Source: Promethearchaeota archaeon
GTDB taxonomy: Archaea > Asgardarchaeota > Lokiarchaeia > Sigynarchaeales > SOKP01
Length of the DNA: 13,364 bases
Direction of reading: 5' to 3'
NCBI GenBank assembly: GCA_014730295.1
Contig: WJIN01000406.1
Location: 1-13,364 of the forward strand
The notes beneath the pieces are model-generated. The model did no database searches, was not told where the DNA came from, and saw only the letters and a list, made by a program, of their open reading frames with translations. The translations under genes and the position numbers were made by a program. Positions 6,964 to 12,564 of this stretch are shown here, piece after piece; the first letter of the stretch is position 1, and the number at the start of each line of letters is the position of its first letter.

Positions 6964-7173
6964 ATGAATGAGGAGAAATTTACTATTCAGATAGGGAGAA
7001 GGGAATATAAAGCTTTGGAGGATATTGCACGACTATTAGATTTACCAATAAAAGAATTAGTAAGTCTTGCCTTGCGGGAATTTTTTGATTTTATTAATGA
7101 AGATACGTTTGTTTTCTTAGAATCCGTGGGTTTAGTAAATAAATTGAAAAACGCATGCAATAACTCCGATTAG
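6964..7173 (+). CDS. Ribbon-helix-helix transcription factor, lone type
   Basis: A 69-residue protein fitting the MetJ/Arc/CopG ribbon-helix-helix fold. A polar-alternating strand, KFTIQIGRREY (5-15), is followed by helix 1, KALEDIARLLDLP (16-28), and helix 2, IKELVSLALREFFDFI (29-44). These proteins dimerise through the strands, which insert into the DNA major groove. The C-terminal 25 residues (NEDTFVFLESVGLVNKLKNA) are extra and could bind a ligand or partner. It is not a close paralog of the three RHH proteins downstream, since the YRTVR strand and HSEFIIDA helix are absent. It is convergent with the histidine kinase, with 47 bp between stops. Upstream, CCTTTTAAATAC (from about 6862) is TATA-like, and AGGTATAAGGTA repeats just before the ATG may be operator-like. 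No antitoxin partner is visible beside it. Confidence 0.75.
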   Translation: MNEEKFTIQIGRREYKALEDIARLLDLPIKELVSLALREFFDFINEDTFVFLESVGLVNKLKNACNNSD

Positions 7174-7220
7174 GTAAACATAAGAAACTATTTTACTTCT
7201 TATACTTTCTTTTATAGAAG

Positions 7221-8513
7221 CTATGAATTTGGTGATTTTAGTTTATCCGGTCTATATTCCGGAATTAATAGTATAAAATTAGATCCTTTAGTATAATCTC
7301 CCTGAACTCTATTTTCTACCCAAATTTCACCGTTGAGGATAGTCACAATTCTTTTAACGAGCGATAATCCTATACCCATTCCAGCATGAGCTTGGTCTTT
7401 CTGATTTTTGACTTTAAAGATATCTTTCTTTTTCTTATCCCGAATTCCAATCCCATTATCTAAAAACTCGACTCTGATATAGGCTGTGTCGCTTTGTATT
7501 TTTCTACCTACTCTTATAATAATTTTAACGATTTCTTGGTCATTATATTTTACAGCATTCATTAGTATATTATCAAATAATGCTCCGATTAGATTATTTG
7601 CGAGCACATAATATGTATCGTTTTCCGCTTTGATTGCAATTTTTATTTCTCTGGTTAAATAGCTTTTATGGATATATTCAATTGAGTTTGTTAAATATTC
7701 TAGAAGATCTATTTTTTCGAGAGTCTTGGATTCTTTTTCCAGTTCCAAATATGTGAATACGTTTGAAATTACTTTTTTTCCTCGATTTACTTGATCCAGG
7801 ATGAGATCACACATTTCCCCAATTTTTTCATAGCTTTTTTTTTCTTTGAGGAAATATGCACAGAGATGGGTTGAGGATTGGATATTCGAAAATATATTAT
7901 TCATATCATGGATAAACAAATCTCTATAAATTAATCCAATATCCTTAGATGTTTTACCTTGAATAATCGCACGTTTTAACTTTTGAATTTGATTAAATCT
8001 TAAAGATTTAGAAGCCTTTTTATTCCCGACTAAGCTAAATTCATCCCATACCCATTCAGGAACTCTATTATAGAAGAACATATACACAAGATTAGGAGAA
8101 CAAAAGTGAAATCTTATTCTAATTTTCGCGAGCTTATCTGATTTAGAAGATTTTATTTCAATTTCTTCTGTTATTTGTTTTTTATCGTTCAAGCAATTTT
8201 TTAGACTATTTACTAACTTTATGTGATTCTTATAGATCTCAGAGGCAAAATTTCCACACATATCTCTTATGAGGCCATCTGTTACTTCAATTGCGTATTG
8301 ATTCGCATCTACTAATACAATTTCATCACTAAATCTAACCCATATAGCAATCGGAATGGGGATCTTATTATATGGTTCAAGCAATTCATCCCAGAGTATT
8401 TCGGAAGATTTTAGCATTATCCTGGACTTAAAGTAATTTATATTTACAAATCTATCATAAATTTTGTTAGTTTTTGATGAGTAAATCCCTAATTTTTTGT
8501 GTAATTGACACAT
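7221..8513 (-). CDS. Soluble PAS-type histidine kinase, orphan
   Basis: A 430-residue sensor kinase without membrane segments, so cytoplasmic. Residues about 50-150 look like a PAS-type sensor fold (IPIPIAIWVRFSDEIVLVDAN onward). The dimerisation and phospho-acceptor helix carries His202 in LFIHDMNNIFSNI, a less usual H-box. The ATPase domain is complete: N-box FDNILMNAVKY with Asn315 and Asn319, G1 box DNGIGI (352-357), and G2 box GMGIGLSL (378-385). It should autophosphorylate from ATP; no response regulator lies in the window. The frame's first ATG at 8513 sits inside an inverted repeat. The PAS-like part would also be intact from Met33 (8417), so the start is uncertain. It is divergent from the first of three tandem RHH genes, which is the natural suspect for a shared regulatory circuit, though phosphotransfer to an RHH protein is not an established mechanism. 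Confidence 0.88.
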   Translation of the reverse strand: MCQLHKKLGIYSSKTNKIYDRFVNINYFKSRIMLKSSEILWDELLEPYNKIPIPIAIWVRFSDEIVLVDANQYAIEVTDGLIRDMCGNFASEIYKNHIKLVNSLKNCLNDKKQITEEIEIKSSKSDKLAKIRIRFHFCSPNLVYMFFYNRVPEWVWDEFSLVGNKKASKSLRFNQIQKLKRAIIQGKTSKDIGLIYRDLFIHDMNNIFSNIQSSTHLCAYFLKEKKSYEKIGEMCDLILDQVNRGKKVISNVFTYLELEKESKTLEKIDLLEYLTNSIEYIHKSYLTREIKIAIKAENDTYYVLANNLIGALFDNILMNAVKYNDQEIVKIIIRVGRKIQSDTAYIRVEFLDNGIGIRDKKKKDIFKVKNQKDQAHAGMGIGLSLVKRIVTILNGEIWVENRVQGDYTKGSNFILLIPEYRPDKLKSPNS

Positions 8514-8525
8514 CTAAGTGTGTCA
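8506..8525. repeat. Perfect inverted repeat over the kinase start codon
   Basis: TGACACA (8506-8512) and TGTGTCA (8519-8525) are exact reverse complements around a 6-nt centre. The kinase ATG (complement of 8511-8513) overlaps the left arm. As DNA this could be an operator, and as RNA a hairpin masking the start codon. It lies just inside the tandem ATGTCC repeats. Confidence 0.6.
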
Positions 8526-8528
8526 CAT

Positions 8529-8545
8529 ATGTCCTAATTATGTCC
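8529..8545. repeat. Tandem ATGTCC direct repeats, 11-bp period
   Basis: ATGTCC occurs at 8529-8534 and 8540-8545, one DNA turn apart, over the predicted transcription start of the kinase gene. RHH repressors commonly bind repeats spaced by about one turn, so this is a candidate operator. This is inference from position. Confidence 0.35.
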
Positions 8546-8560
8546 CTATATGAATTAATA

Positions 8561-8568
8561 TTTATAAA
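8561..8568 (-). promoter_or_regulatory. TATA box of the histidine kinase
   Basis: TTTATAAA with a purine-rich GAGGAGAAAA upstream on the minus strand makes a good BRE-TATA pair. Transcription would begin near 8539, giving a leader of about 26 nt before the ATG at 8513. Confidence 0.5.
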
Positions 8569-8629
8569 TTTTCTCCTCTCTCGTGTTTCCGTTGAAATTT
8601 TTCTAAAAACCAACTAAAAACTCCAGCTC

Positions 8630-8649
8630 CACTGACCTTTTGGTCAGTG
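8630..8649. repeat. Perfect GC-richer inverted repeat upstream of RHH1
   Basis: CACTGACC (8630-8637) and GGTCAGTG (8642-8649) are exact reverse complements around TTTT. The arms are much richer in G and C than the surrounding DNA. It directly abuts a second inverted repeat at 8650-8670, and both lie upstream of the RHH1 TATA box, a position typical of archaeal operator sites. Confidence 0.65.
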
Positions 8650-8670
8650 CCATAATTGAGTTAATTATGG
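8650..8670. repeat. Second perfect inverted repeat upstream of RHH1
   Basis: CCATAATT (8650-8657) and AATTATGG (8663-8670) are exact reverse complements around GAGTT. It begins at the base after the previous repeat and ends about 8 bp before the TATA box of RHH1, so it touches the BRE position. Confidence 0.6.
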
Positions 8671-8677
8671 TGCATCA

Positions 8678-8685
8678 TATTTAAA
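8678..8685 (+). promoter_or_regulatory. TATA-like box of RHH1
   Basis: TATTTAAA begins 32 nt before the ATG at 8710, predicting a leaderless transcript. It lies immediately downstream of two adjacent inverted repeats. Confidence 0.45.
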
Positions 8686-8709
8686 AAAGAAAGCGGAATT
8701 TAATACTAT

Positions 8710-8889
8710 ATGCCCAAATATCGAACTGTGCGACTTCCAGAAGAGCTTGTAAAGAGTATTAAAAAAATTATTAAGGAAAAAAAAGAGCTTGGATACAGAA
8801 ATCATAGTGAATTTATTATTGATGCGACCAGGAGAAGAGTAGAAAAACTCTTAAGCACTAATCAAAAAACGTATGATGAGGAAAAATAG
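8710..8889 (+). CDS. Tandem ribbon-helix-helix protein RHH1
   Basis: A 59-residue DNA-binding protein of the MetJ/Arc/CopG ribbon-helix-helix fold, first of three tandem paralogs. The strand YRTVRLP (4-10) is followed by helix 1 (EELVKSIKKIIKEKKELG) and the loop-helix 2 core YRNHSEFIIDATRRRVEKLL (29-48), whose S-E-F-I-I-D-A is typical of helix 2. It matches RHH2 at 35 of 47 leading residues by my count. The strand that should contact DNA is nearly identical in all three copies, so they probably recognise similar sites and may form mixed dimers. The C-terminal tail (STNQKTYDEEK) is the variable part. It has a TATA box at 8678, and two perfect inverted repeats sit just upstream. No toxin gene follows it, which argues against a classic toxin-antitoxin pair. 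Confidence 0.85.
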   Translation: MPKYRTVRLPEELVKSIKKIIKEKKELGYRNHSEFIIDATRRRVEKLLSTNQKTYDEEK

Positions 8890-9198
8890 AGCATGTAATT
8901 CCATTCTCATATTAAAATCGAATTTAATTTTCAAGATGGTTGAATATTCAATCTATTCTGATCAAAAGTATTATTAAACCAGCAAAAAATCTATTATATA
9001 ATAAAGTGTTCTTTACTTTCTTGTCAAATATATATCAAAAAAAAAGATCACCATTCTTCTTGAAAGGATGCTCATAGATATCAAATTTTTAAAGTTCACA
9101 CATTATCAATGAAAGATATAGGGCATATAATAAACATAAGTAACCCAAATATATCGCCTCAACTATTAAAAAAAAGAGATTATTATAACATTTAGCTT
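8890..9198. other. 309-bp gap between RHH1 and RHH2, no certain gene
   Basis: Strongly AT-rich DNA. A 28-codon frame (9109-9195) ends 3 nt before the RHH2 start, but I do not consider it convincing. AATATATC near 9148 and ATTATTATAA near 9179 are possible TATA elements for RHH2. I see no RHH remnant on either strand and no strong hairpin, unlike the gaps upstream of RHH1 and RHH3. Confidence 0.4.
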
Positions 9199-9369
9199 AT
9201 GAAAAAATATCGTACTGTAAGGATTCCGGAAGATCTCGTTGAGTCTATATTAAAAATTATGGATGATAGAAAAGAATTGGGATATAGATCTCATTCCGAA
9301 TTCATTATTGATGCTGTACGACGACGGGTAGAAGTATTATTAAAATCCAGAGTAAAAAAACCATCTTAA
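9199..9369 (+). CDS. Tandem ribbon-helix-helix protein RHH2
   Basis: A 56-residue ribbon-helix-helix protein, the middle copy of the array. The strand YRTVRIP (4-10), helix 1 (EDLVESILKIMDDRKELG) and helix 2 region (YRSHSEFIIDAVRRRVEVLL) line up with RHH1 and RHH3 without gaps. Helix 1 is more acidic than in the other copies (Asp12, Glu15, Asp22, Asp23), the likely reason for any difference in dimer partner or ligand. Synonymous codons differ widely between the copies: the strand Tyr-Arg-Thr-Val-Arg is written TATCGTACTGTAAGG here and TATAGAACAGTTAGA in RHH3. The duplications are therefore old and the protein sequence has been conserved. The short tail (KSRVKKPS) is basic. An inverted repeat at 9412-9427 follows the stop. 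Confidence 0.85.
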   Translation: MKKYRTVRIPEDLVESILKIMDDRKELGYRSHSEFIIDAVRRRVEVLLKSRVKKPS

Positions 9370-9411
9370 ATCGTTTATAGAATATGGAAAATTCTCTTTC
9401 TTTTAAAAATA

Positions 9412-9441
9412 CTCTAATTGATTAGAGATGTTTTTTGTTTT
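9412..9441 (+). terminator. Inverted repeat and T-run after RHH2
   Basis: CTCTAAT (9412-9418) and ATTAGAG (9421-9427) are perfect reverse complements around TG, followed by GTTTTTTG and more T. This may end RHH2 transcription. With so short a centre it could instead be a protein-binding palindrome. Confidence 0.35.
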
Positions 9442-9519
9442 GGTATTGTTCATATATATTTCTTTTCAATACATTATTCTTAAATATAAAAATTATTGAT
9501 GTTACTTTAGGATAGATTA

Positions 9520-9540
9520 TGAATAATTAATAATTATTCA
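9520..9540. repeat. Perfect 21-bp palindrome upstream of RHH3
   Basis: TGAATAATTA (9520-9529) and TAATTATTCA (9531-9540) are exact reverse complements around a single A. The site ends 24 bp before the RHH3 ATG. A TATA-like TTAAATATAA near 9480 lies upstream, so the palindrome would fall in the leader or on the initiation site, which suits repression, perhaps by RHH3 itself. AT-rich palindromes arise easily, so the assignment is moderate. Confidence 0.5.
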
Positions 9541-9564
9541 AAAAAACCTCTTAAATATATCATA

Positions 9565-9741
9565 ATGGTTGAGTATAGAACAGTTAGAATCCCCGAAGAA
9601 TTAGTAAAAACTGTCAAAAAGATAATGAAAAAGAGGGATAATTTGGCTTATCGGTCGCATTCTGAGTTTATAATTGATGCCGTTCGACGGAGAGTTGAAG
9701 ATCTAATGAATTCAGAATATGATTTAGAGAAGGATCATTAA
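9565..9741 (+). CDS. Tandem ribbon-helix-helix protein RHH3
   Basis: A 58-residue ribbon-helix-helix protein, last of the three paralogs. The strand YRTVRIP (4-10) is identical to that of RHH2. Helix 1 reads EELVKTVKKIMKKRDNLA and the helix 2 region YRSHSEFIIDAVRRRVEDLM (29-48), matching RHH2 at 34 of the first 47 residues by my count. Helix 1 is strongly basic, in contrast to acidic RHH2, so RHH2-RHH3 mixed dimers are conceivable. The tail is acidic (NSEYDLEKDH). A perfect 21-bp palindrome precedes the gene, and T-rich DNA (about 9748-9791) follows it. The next gene on this strand is the FixC-like flavoprotein, 137 bp on, with its own TATA box. Assignment of fold is confident; target genes are unknown. 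Confidence 0.85.
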   Translation: MVEYRTVRIPEELVKTVKKIMKKRDNLAYRSHSEFIIDAVRRRVEDLMNSEYDLEKDH

Positions 9742-9747
9742 ATCGTT

Positions 9748-9791
9748 CTTATTCCATTTTTTCTTAGATTTAATATTTCCGTATTTTTTGG
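9748..9791 (+). terminator. T-rich tracts after RHH3
   Basis: Successive T-runs (CTTATTCC, TTTTTTC, TTTTTTGG) follow the RHH3 stop codon. Archaeal RNA polymerase terminates at such tracts without needing a hairpin. They separate RHH3 from the fixC-like promoter. Confidence 0.35.
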
Positions 9792-9827
9792 TTAAAGTTA
9801 TTTATTATGTTTTAAATGTGAATAGTT

Positions 9828-9835
9828 TTTTATAT
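9828..9835 (+). promoter_or_regulatory. TATA-like box of the fixC-like operon
   Basis: TTTTATAT, 44 nt before the end of the leader at 9878. Transcription would begin near 9857, giving a leader of about 20 nt before ATG 9879. Confidence 0.4.
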
Positions 9836-9878
9836 CTAAATCGCACATATTAATTACAAATAATTGTTCTTTTTAGAA

Positions 9879-11537
9879 ATGGGAAATCACTTCGATATTA
9901 TTGTCATTGGTGCAGGATTTGGAGGTCCTGTAGCTGCGAAAATCTGTGCTGATGCAGGATTGGAAGTCCTTCTGCTTGAGAGAGCGGAAAGACCTGGTGA
10001 GAAGGTGATTTCTGGGTTAACCATACCTTTTTATGGGTTCTTATTTGGACCAGATTTTATACGCGATGGAAATCCCCCTATTGAAAGACCCGCGGATGGA
10101 ATTATCAACTACATCATTCTTAATATCGATAAAAAGGAAATTGCGATAGATGATTCATTAAAAGTTCCAAAACCATTCTCCCCGATAATTGCTTTCGGGT
10201 ACAATGCCTATTGTCAACCTTTTTGTGAATGGGAAACGAATTTGGCAATTAAATCTGGGGTTAAATTTCTCAATTCCACTACTGTTGTTGATGTAATTAA
10301 AGAAAATGGTAGAATTTCTGGAATAATAACCGATAAAGGCGAAAGATTTCATAGCAAACTCATTATTGACGCTGAAGGATCCCAAGGATTATTAGCGGTG
10401 ATGGCGGGAGTACGCAAAAAATATCCTCCAGAGATGATCTCCCTGGCCGACACCTATGACTATACGATGTCCAAAGAATTACTGGATAAAATTTTTGGTT
10501 ATTCGGTTCGATTTTGCTGGGGATGGGACGAACAAAAAGTTGCACCTCCTTTGGGATACGGAAACGGATTAATGGTATGGCCCTATAGGGAGAGCATCCA
10601 TTTTATACAAGATCAATGCTTAATTTTAGAGAATAATAAAGTACCTAATCTTAGAAAACTATTCCAAATTTATCATAAAAACATCACCTCCAAATTGCCG
10701 TTTTGGAAGAATTATGTAACACCGCACGCGAACCTGAGGGCGAAAATGTTTCAAGGATTTGAAATCTTTGTGGGTTTAGATGAGAATCTGCGAGAAATGC
10801 CCAACTACACGGATGGAATGATATTGATCGGGGATGCCGCTGGTTTAGAAAGTACAGAATTATGTGACGGAGTACCTAGTGCGTGGTTTTCTGCAGAAAT
10901 CGCAGCCAAGGTTGCGATCGCAGCGAATGAAGCAAATAATTATACAAAATTATTTTTAAAAGCGTACGATTCGCAGATACGAGCTCATCCTATAATTCAA
11001 TGGTCCATTTCGGGAAGGAATCGGCATGATTTACGATTTGCTCAGAAAACTCATGATGAGGAGCAATTAAAAGCTTATGTACATAACGGATGGGGTTTAG
11101 GTGCGTTAACACATTTTAGCACACCACTTATAAAACAAATTACCAAAATAGTTGGTTATAATCCTTCAATTGTTAAAAAGTGGATAAAGATGTATTTTAG
11201 ATATTTTCAAAATTATTTATATAACAATTATGGCTCAGATATATCAAGCTCTCGCCTACAAGAGATTCGGAAAAACAGAAATAAAAGATATGAAATTTAC
11301 TTTGTTATTTTTCTTGCATTTCTGGATTTTATGATAAAAAGTTCTATTTGGTTTTTGAAACACATAAAAAGAATTCTACCTTCATCAGATTTTCTGAATC
11401 CATTGGTAAAAAAAATGTTACCCTTAATTGAGCCAAGTTATTTAAAATTAATGGCGCTATTAGAACCAGTTTTAGACAAAGTTAGTAAAAGATTAATCAA
11501 ATTTACTCAATATGCTCATCCCCATTTATTCAAGTAG
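9879..11537 (+). CDS. FixC/geranylgeranyl-reductase-like FAD oxidoreductase with C-terminal extension
   Basis: A 552-residue flavoprotein from the ATG at 9879 (an in-frame TTG at 9864 would add five residues). FDIIVIGAGFGG (5-16) is the dinucleotide-binding GxGxxG, with the acidic end of strand 2 in LLLER. PGEKVISG resembles the FixC/ETF-quinone oxidoreductase pattern. DAEGS (164-168) and IGDAAGL (317-323) are the mid-protein and GD motifs of the FAD fold. FixC and geranylgeranyl reductases share this fold, but the FixX-like ferredoxin 17 bp downstream favours electron transfer from a ferredoxin or ETF toward quinone or an isoprenoid. FixC is usually about 430 residues. The extra ~100 C-terminal residues include a hydrophobic stretch (471-493, YEIYFVIFLAFLDFMIKSS) and then basic and amphipathic segments, perhaps a membrane attachment. 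FixA and FixB are not in the window. Confidence 0.85.
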   Translation: MGNHFDIIVIGAGFGGPVAAKICADAGLEVLLLERAERPGEKVISGLTIPFYGFLFGPDFIRDGNPPIERPADGIINYIILNIDKKEIAIDDSLKVPKPFSPIIAFGYNAYCQPFCEWETNLAIKSGVKFLNSTTVVDVIKENGRISGIITDKGERFHSKLIIDAEGSQGLLAVMAGVRKKYPPEMISLADTYDYTMSKELLDKIFGYSVRFCWGWDEQKVAPPLGYGNGLMVWPYRESIHFIQDQCLILENNKVPNLRKLFQIYHKNITSKLPFWKNYVTPHANLRAKMFQGFEIFVGLDENLREMPNYTDGMILIGDAAGLESTELCDGVPSAWFSAEIAAKVAIAANEANNYTKLFLKAYDSQIRAHPIIQWSISGRNRHDLRFAQKTHDEEQLKAYVHNGWGLGALTHFSTPLIKQITKIVGYNPSIVKKWIKMYFRYFQNYLYNNYGSDISSSRLQEIRKNRNKRYEIYFVIFLAFLDFMIKSSIWFLKHIKRILPSSDFLNPLVKKMLPLIEPSYLKLMALLEPVLDKVSKRLIKFTQYAHPHLFK

Positions 11538-11543
11538 GAGAGG
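11537..11543 (+). promoter_or_regulatory. Shine-Dalgarno of fixX-like gene
   Basis: GGAGAGG starts at the last base of the preceding stop codon and lies 11 nt before ATG 11555. It is one of few clear ribosome-binding sites here, as expected for an internal operon gene. Confidence 0.6.
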
Positions 11544-11554
11544 GTTAAAAAGAA

Positions 11555-11824
11555 ATGGAAAAAAAATATAAAGAGTTTCCGGGGGTTAAATGGATTCCAC
11601 CTCCAGAGAATTTTATATCAATAGATATTGACTCATGTACTGGATGTGCTGCGTGTTTAAAGATATGCTTGGCTGATTGTTTTGAACTTAAAAATGGAAA
11701 AGCGGAAATAAAAAGTTTAGAAAAATGTATGGAATGTAGCTCATGTTGGTATATATGCCCCACAGAGGCAATACATTTCACCTATCCTGCGGGAGGTACG
11801 GGATTTAAAACAAATTTTGGATGA
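11555..11824 (+). CDS. FixX-like 2[4Fe-4S] ferredoxin
   Basis: An 89-residue ferredoxin with two cluster motifs: Cys28, 31, 34, 38 and Cys58, 61, 64, 68, the latter ending CP. The tail YPAGGTGFKTNFG (77-89) matches the hallmark ending of FixX, YPRGGFGVSFRFG, so this is a FixX-type partner rather than a general ferredoxin. In FixX the first motif is often partly lost; here both look complete, so two clusters are likely. In the FixABCX scheme, FixX passes electrons between the FixC flavin and the next carrier. It begins 17 bp after the flavoprotein stop, with GGAGAGG at 11537-11543 as a Shine-Dalgarno sequence, so the two are cotranscribed. Cytoplasmic, probably membrane-associated through its partner. 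Confidence 0.88.
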   Translation: MEKKYKEFPGVKWIPPPENFISIDIDSCTGCAACLKICLADCFELKNGKAEIKSLEKCMECSSCWYICPTEAIHFTYPAGGTGFKTNFG

Positions 11825-11938
11825 ATTAAAATAACCTTTAGTCTCAAGAGTATAGATAATTTTAAAGTTTATTTCTTGATGGTTTAGAAATATTAAATAT
11901 GCTTCATTTTATCATGCAGTCTTAATACTTAGAAAATG

Positions 11939-11958
11939 AATTATTCGGGTGAATAATT
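11939..11958. repeat. Perfect inverted repeat upstream of the COG1325-type gene
   Basis: AATTATTC (11939-11946) and GAATAATT (11951-11958) are exact reverse complements around GGGT, ending 13 bp before ATG 11972. The half-site is the same as in the palindrome upstream of RHH3 (9520-9540), but the arms face the other way. It could be a leader hairpin or a binding site. Confidence 0.45.
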
Positions 11959-11971
11959 ACCGCTTTAAATC

Positions 11972-12418
11972 ATGATTGCTCATACACTCATTATAGAATT
12001 ATTTGTAACATCGGATGAAAATATAAAAAATATTCAAACAAAATTTATTCAATTGATACCATTCGACCTCGAGGAGGAAGAGGTAGAGCTTCACGAAGAG
12101 ACAGCTATCGGATTTAATCAACAAAGAATCAAAATATTGAGAATCATTTTATCAAAACAAAAGCATATTAATGCTTTTCTCTCCTATATGGTCGATAATT
12201 TACAAGATTTAACAAAAGAGATTATAATAAGCCAAGCTGAGCGTAGAATTGATGAGAATCTTAATTTCTTTCTACGATTTGATAAATATAAACTATTAAA
12301 TGAAAAGCAATTTCAGTTGATCGAGCGGGGAGATTGTATTTTTGTAAAATTTAAAATTGCTGCGTTTCCCAAAAGCAATGAAAGAGCAGTAAAAATTATA
12401 TATGATCTATTTGAATAG
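11972..12418 (+). CDS. COG1325-type RNA-binding protein (exosome-associated family)
   Basis: A 148-residue protein matching the archaeal COG1325 / PF01877 RNA-binding family, whose genes often lie near exosome genes. The recognisable part is the C-terminal half. ERRIDENLNFFLRFDKYKLL (90-109) corresponds to the family pattern RxDE..LYLRxDKQxAY, followed by ERGDCIFVKFKIAAFPKSNERAVKIIYDLF (118-147), which matches the DxIxVxxKVxAYPxxRExAL strand-helix ending. The family's central G-x-x-G-N-P-I segment is only partly kept (TAIGFNQQRI, 44-53), so RNA contacts may differ. No exosome, ribosomal or polymerase gene lies in the window, so the neighbourhood does not confirm the role. It is soluble and of normal length. 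It probably has its own promoter in the preceding 147-bp gap. Confidence 0.75.
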   Translation: MIAHTLIIELFVTSDENIKNIQTKFIQLIPFDLEEEEVELHEETAIGFNQQRIKILRIILSKQKHINAFLSYMVDNLQDLTKEIIISQAERRIDENLNFFLRFDKYKLLNEKQFQLIERGDCIFVKFKIAAFPKSNERAVKIIYDLFE

Positions 12419-12545
12419 AAATTTTCTCTCTTACTATCACAGAATTATCTTTTGGAATACTTTATTAAATCACATTTGTATATAATATGCAGTTAATAAC
12501 ATAAAATATTAGCATTTTATCAATACATATTTTAATAATTAAAAT

Positions 12546-12564
12546 TTTTGATGAGGCATCAAAA
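12546..12564. repeat. Perfect inverted repeat touching the start codon at 12564
   Basis: TTTTGATG (12546-12553) and CATCAAAA (12557-12564) are exact reverse complements around AGG. The last base is the A of the start codon, and the GAGG Shine-Dalgarno sequence (12553-12556) lies at the centre. Folded in RNA it would hide the ribosome-binding site; as DNA it may be an operator. Confidence 0.55.

Noticed and set aside
9109..9195. 28-codon frame ending 3 nt before RHH2
   Set aside because: Too short, low complexity and without counterpart upstream of RHH1 or RHH3; probably chance.
8710..9741. Type II toxin-antitoxin modules for the RHH genes
   Set aside because: No toxin-like gene follows any of them; the gaps hold no convincing frame.
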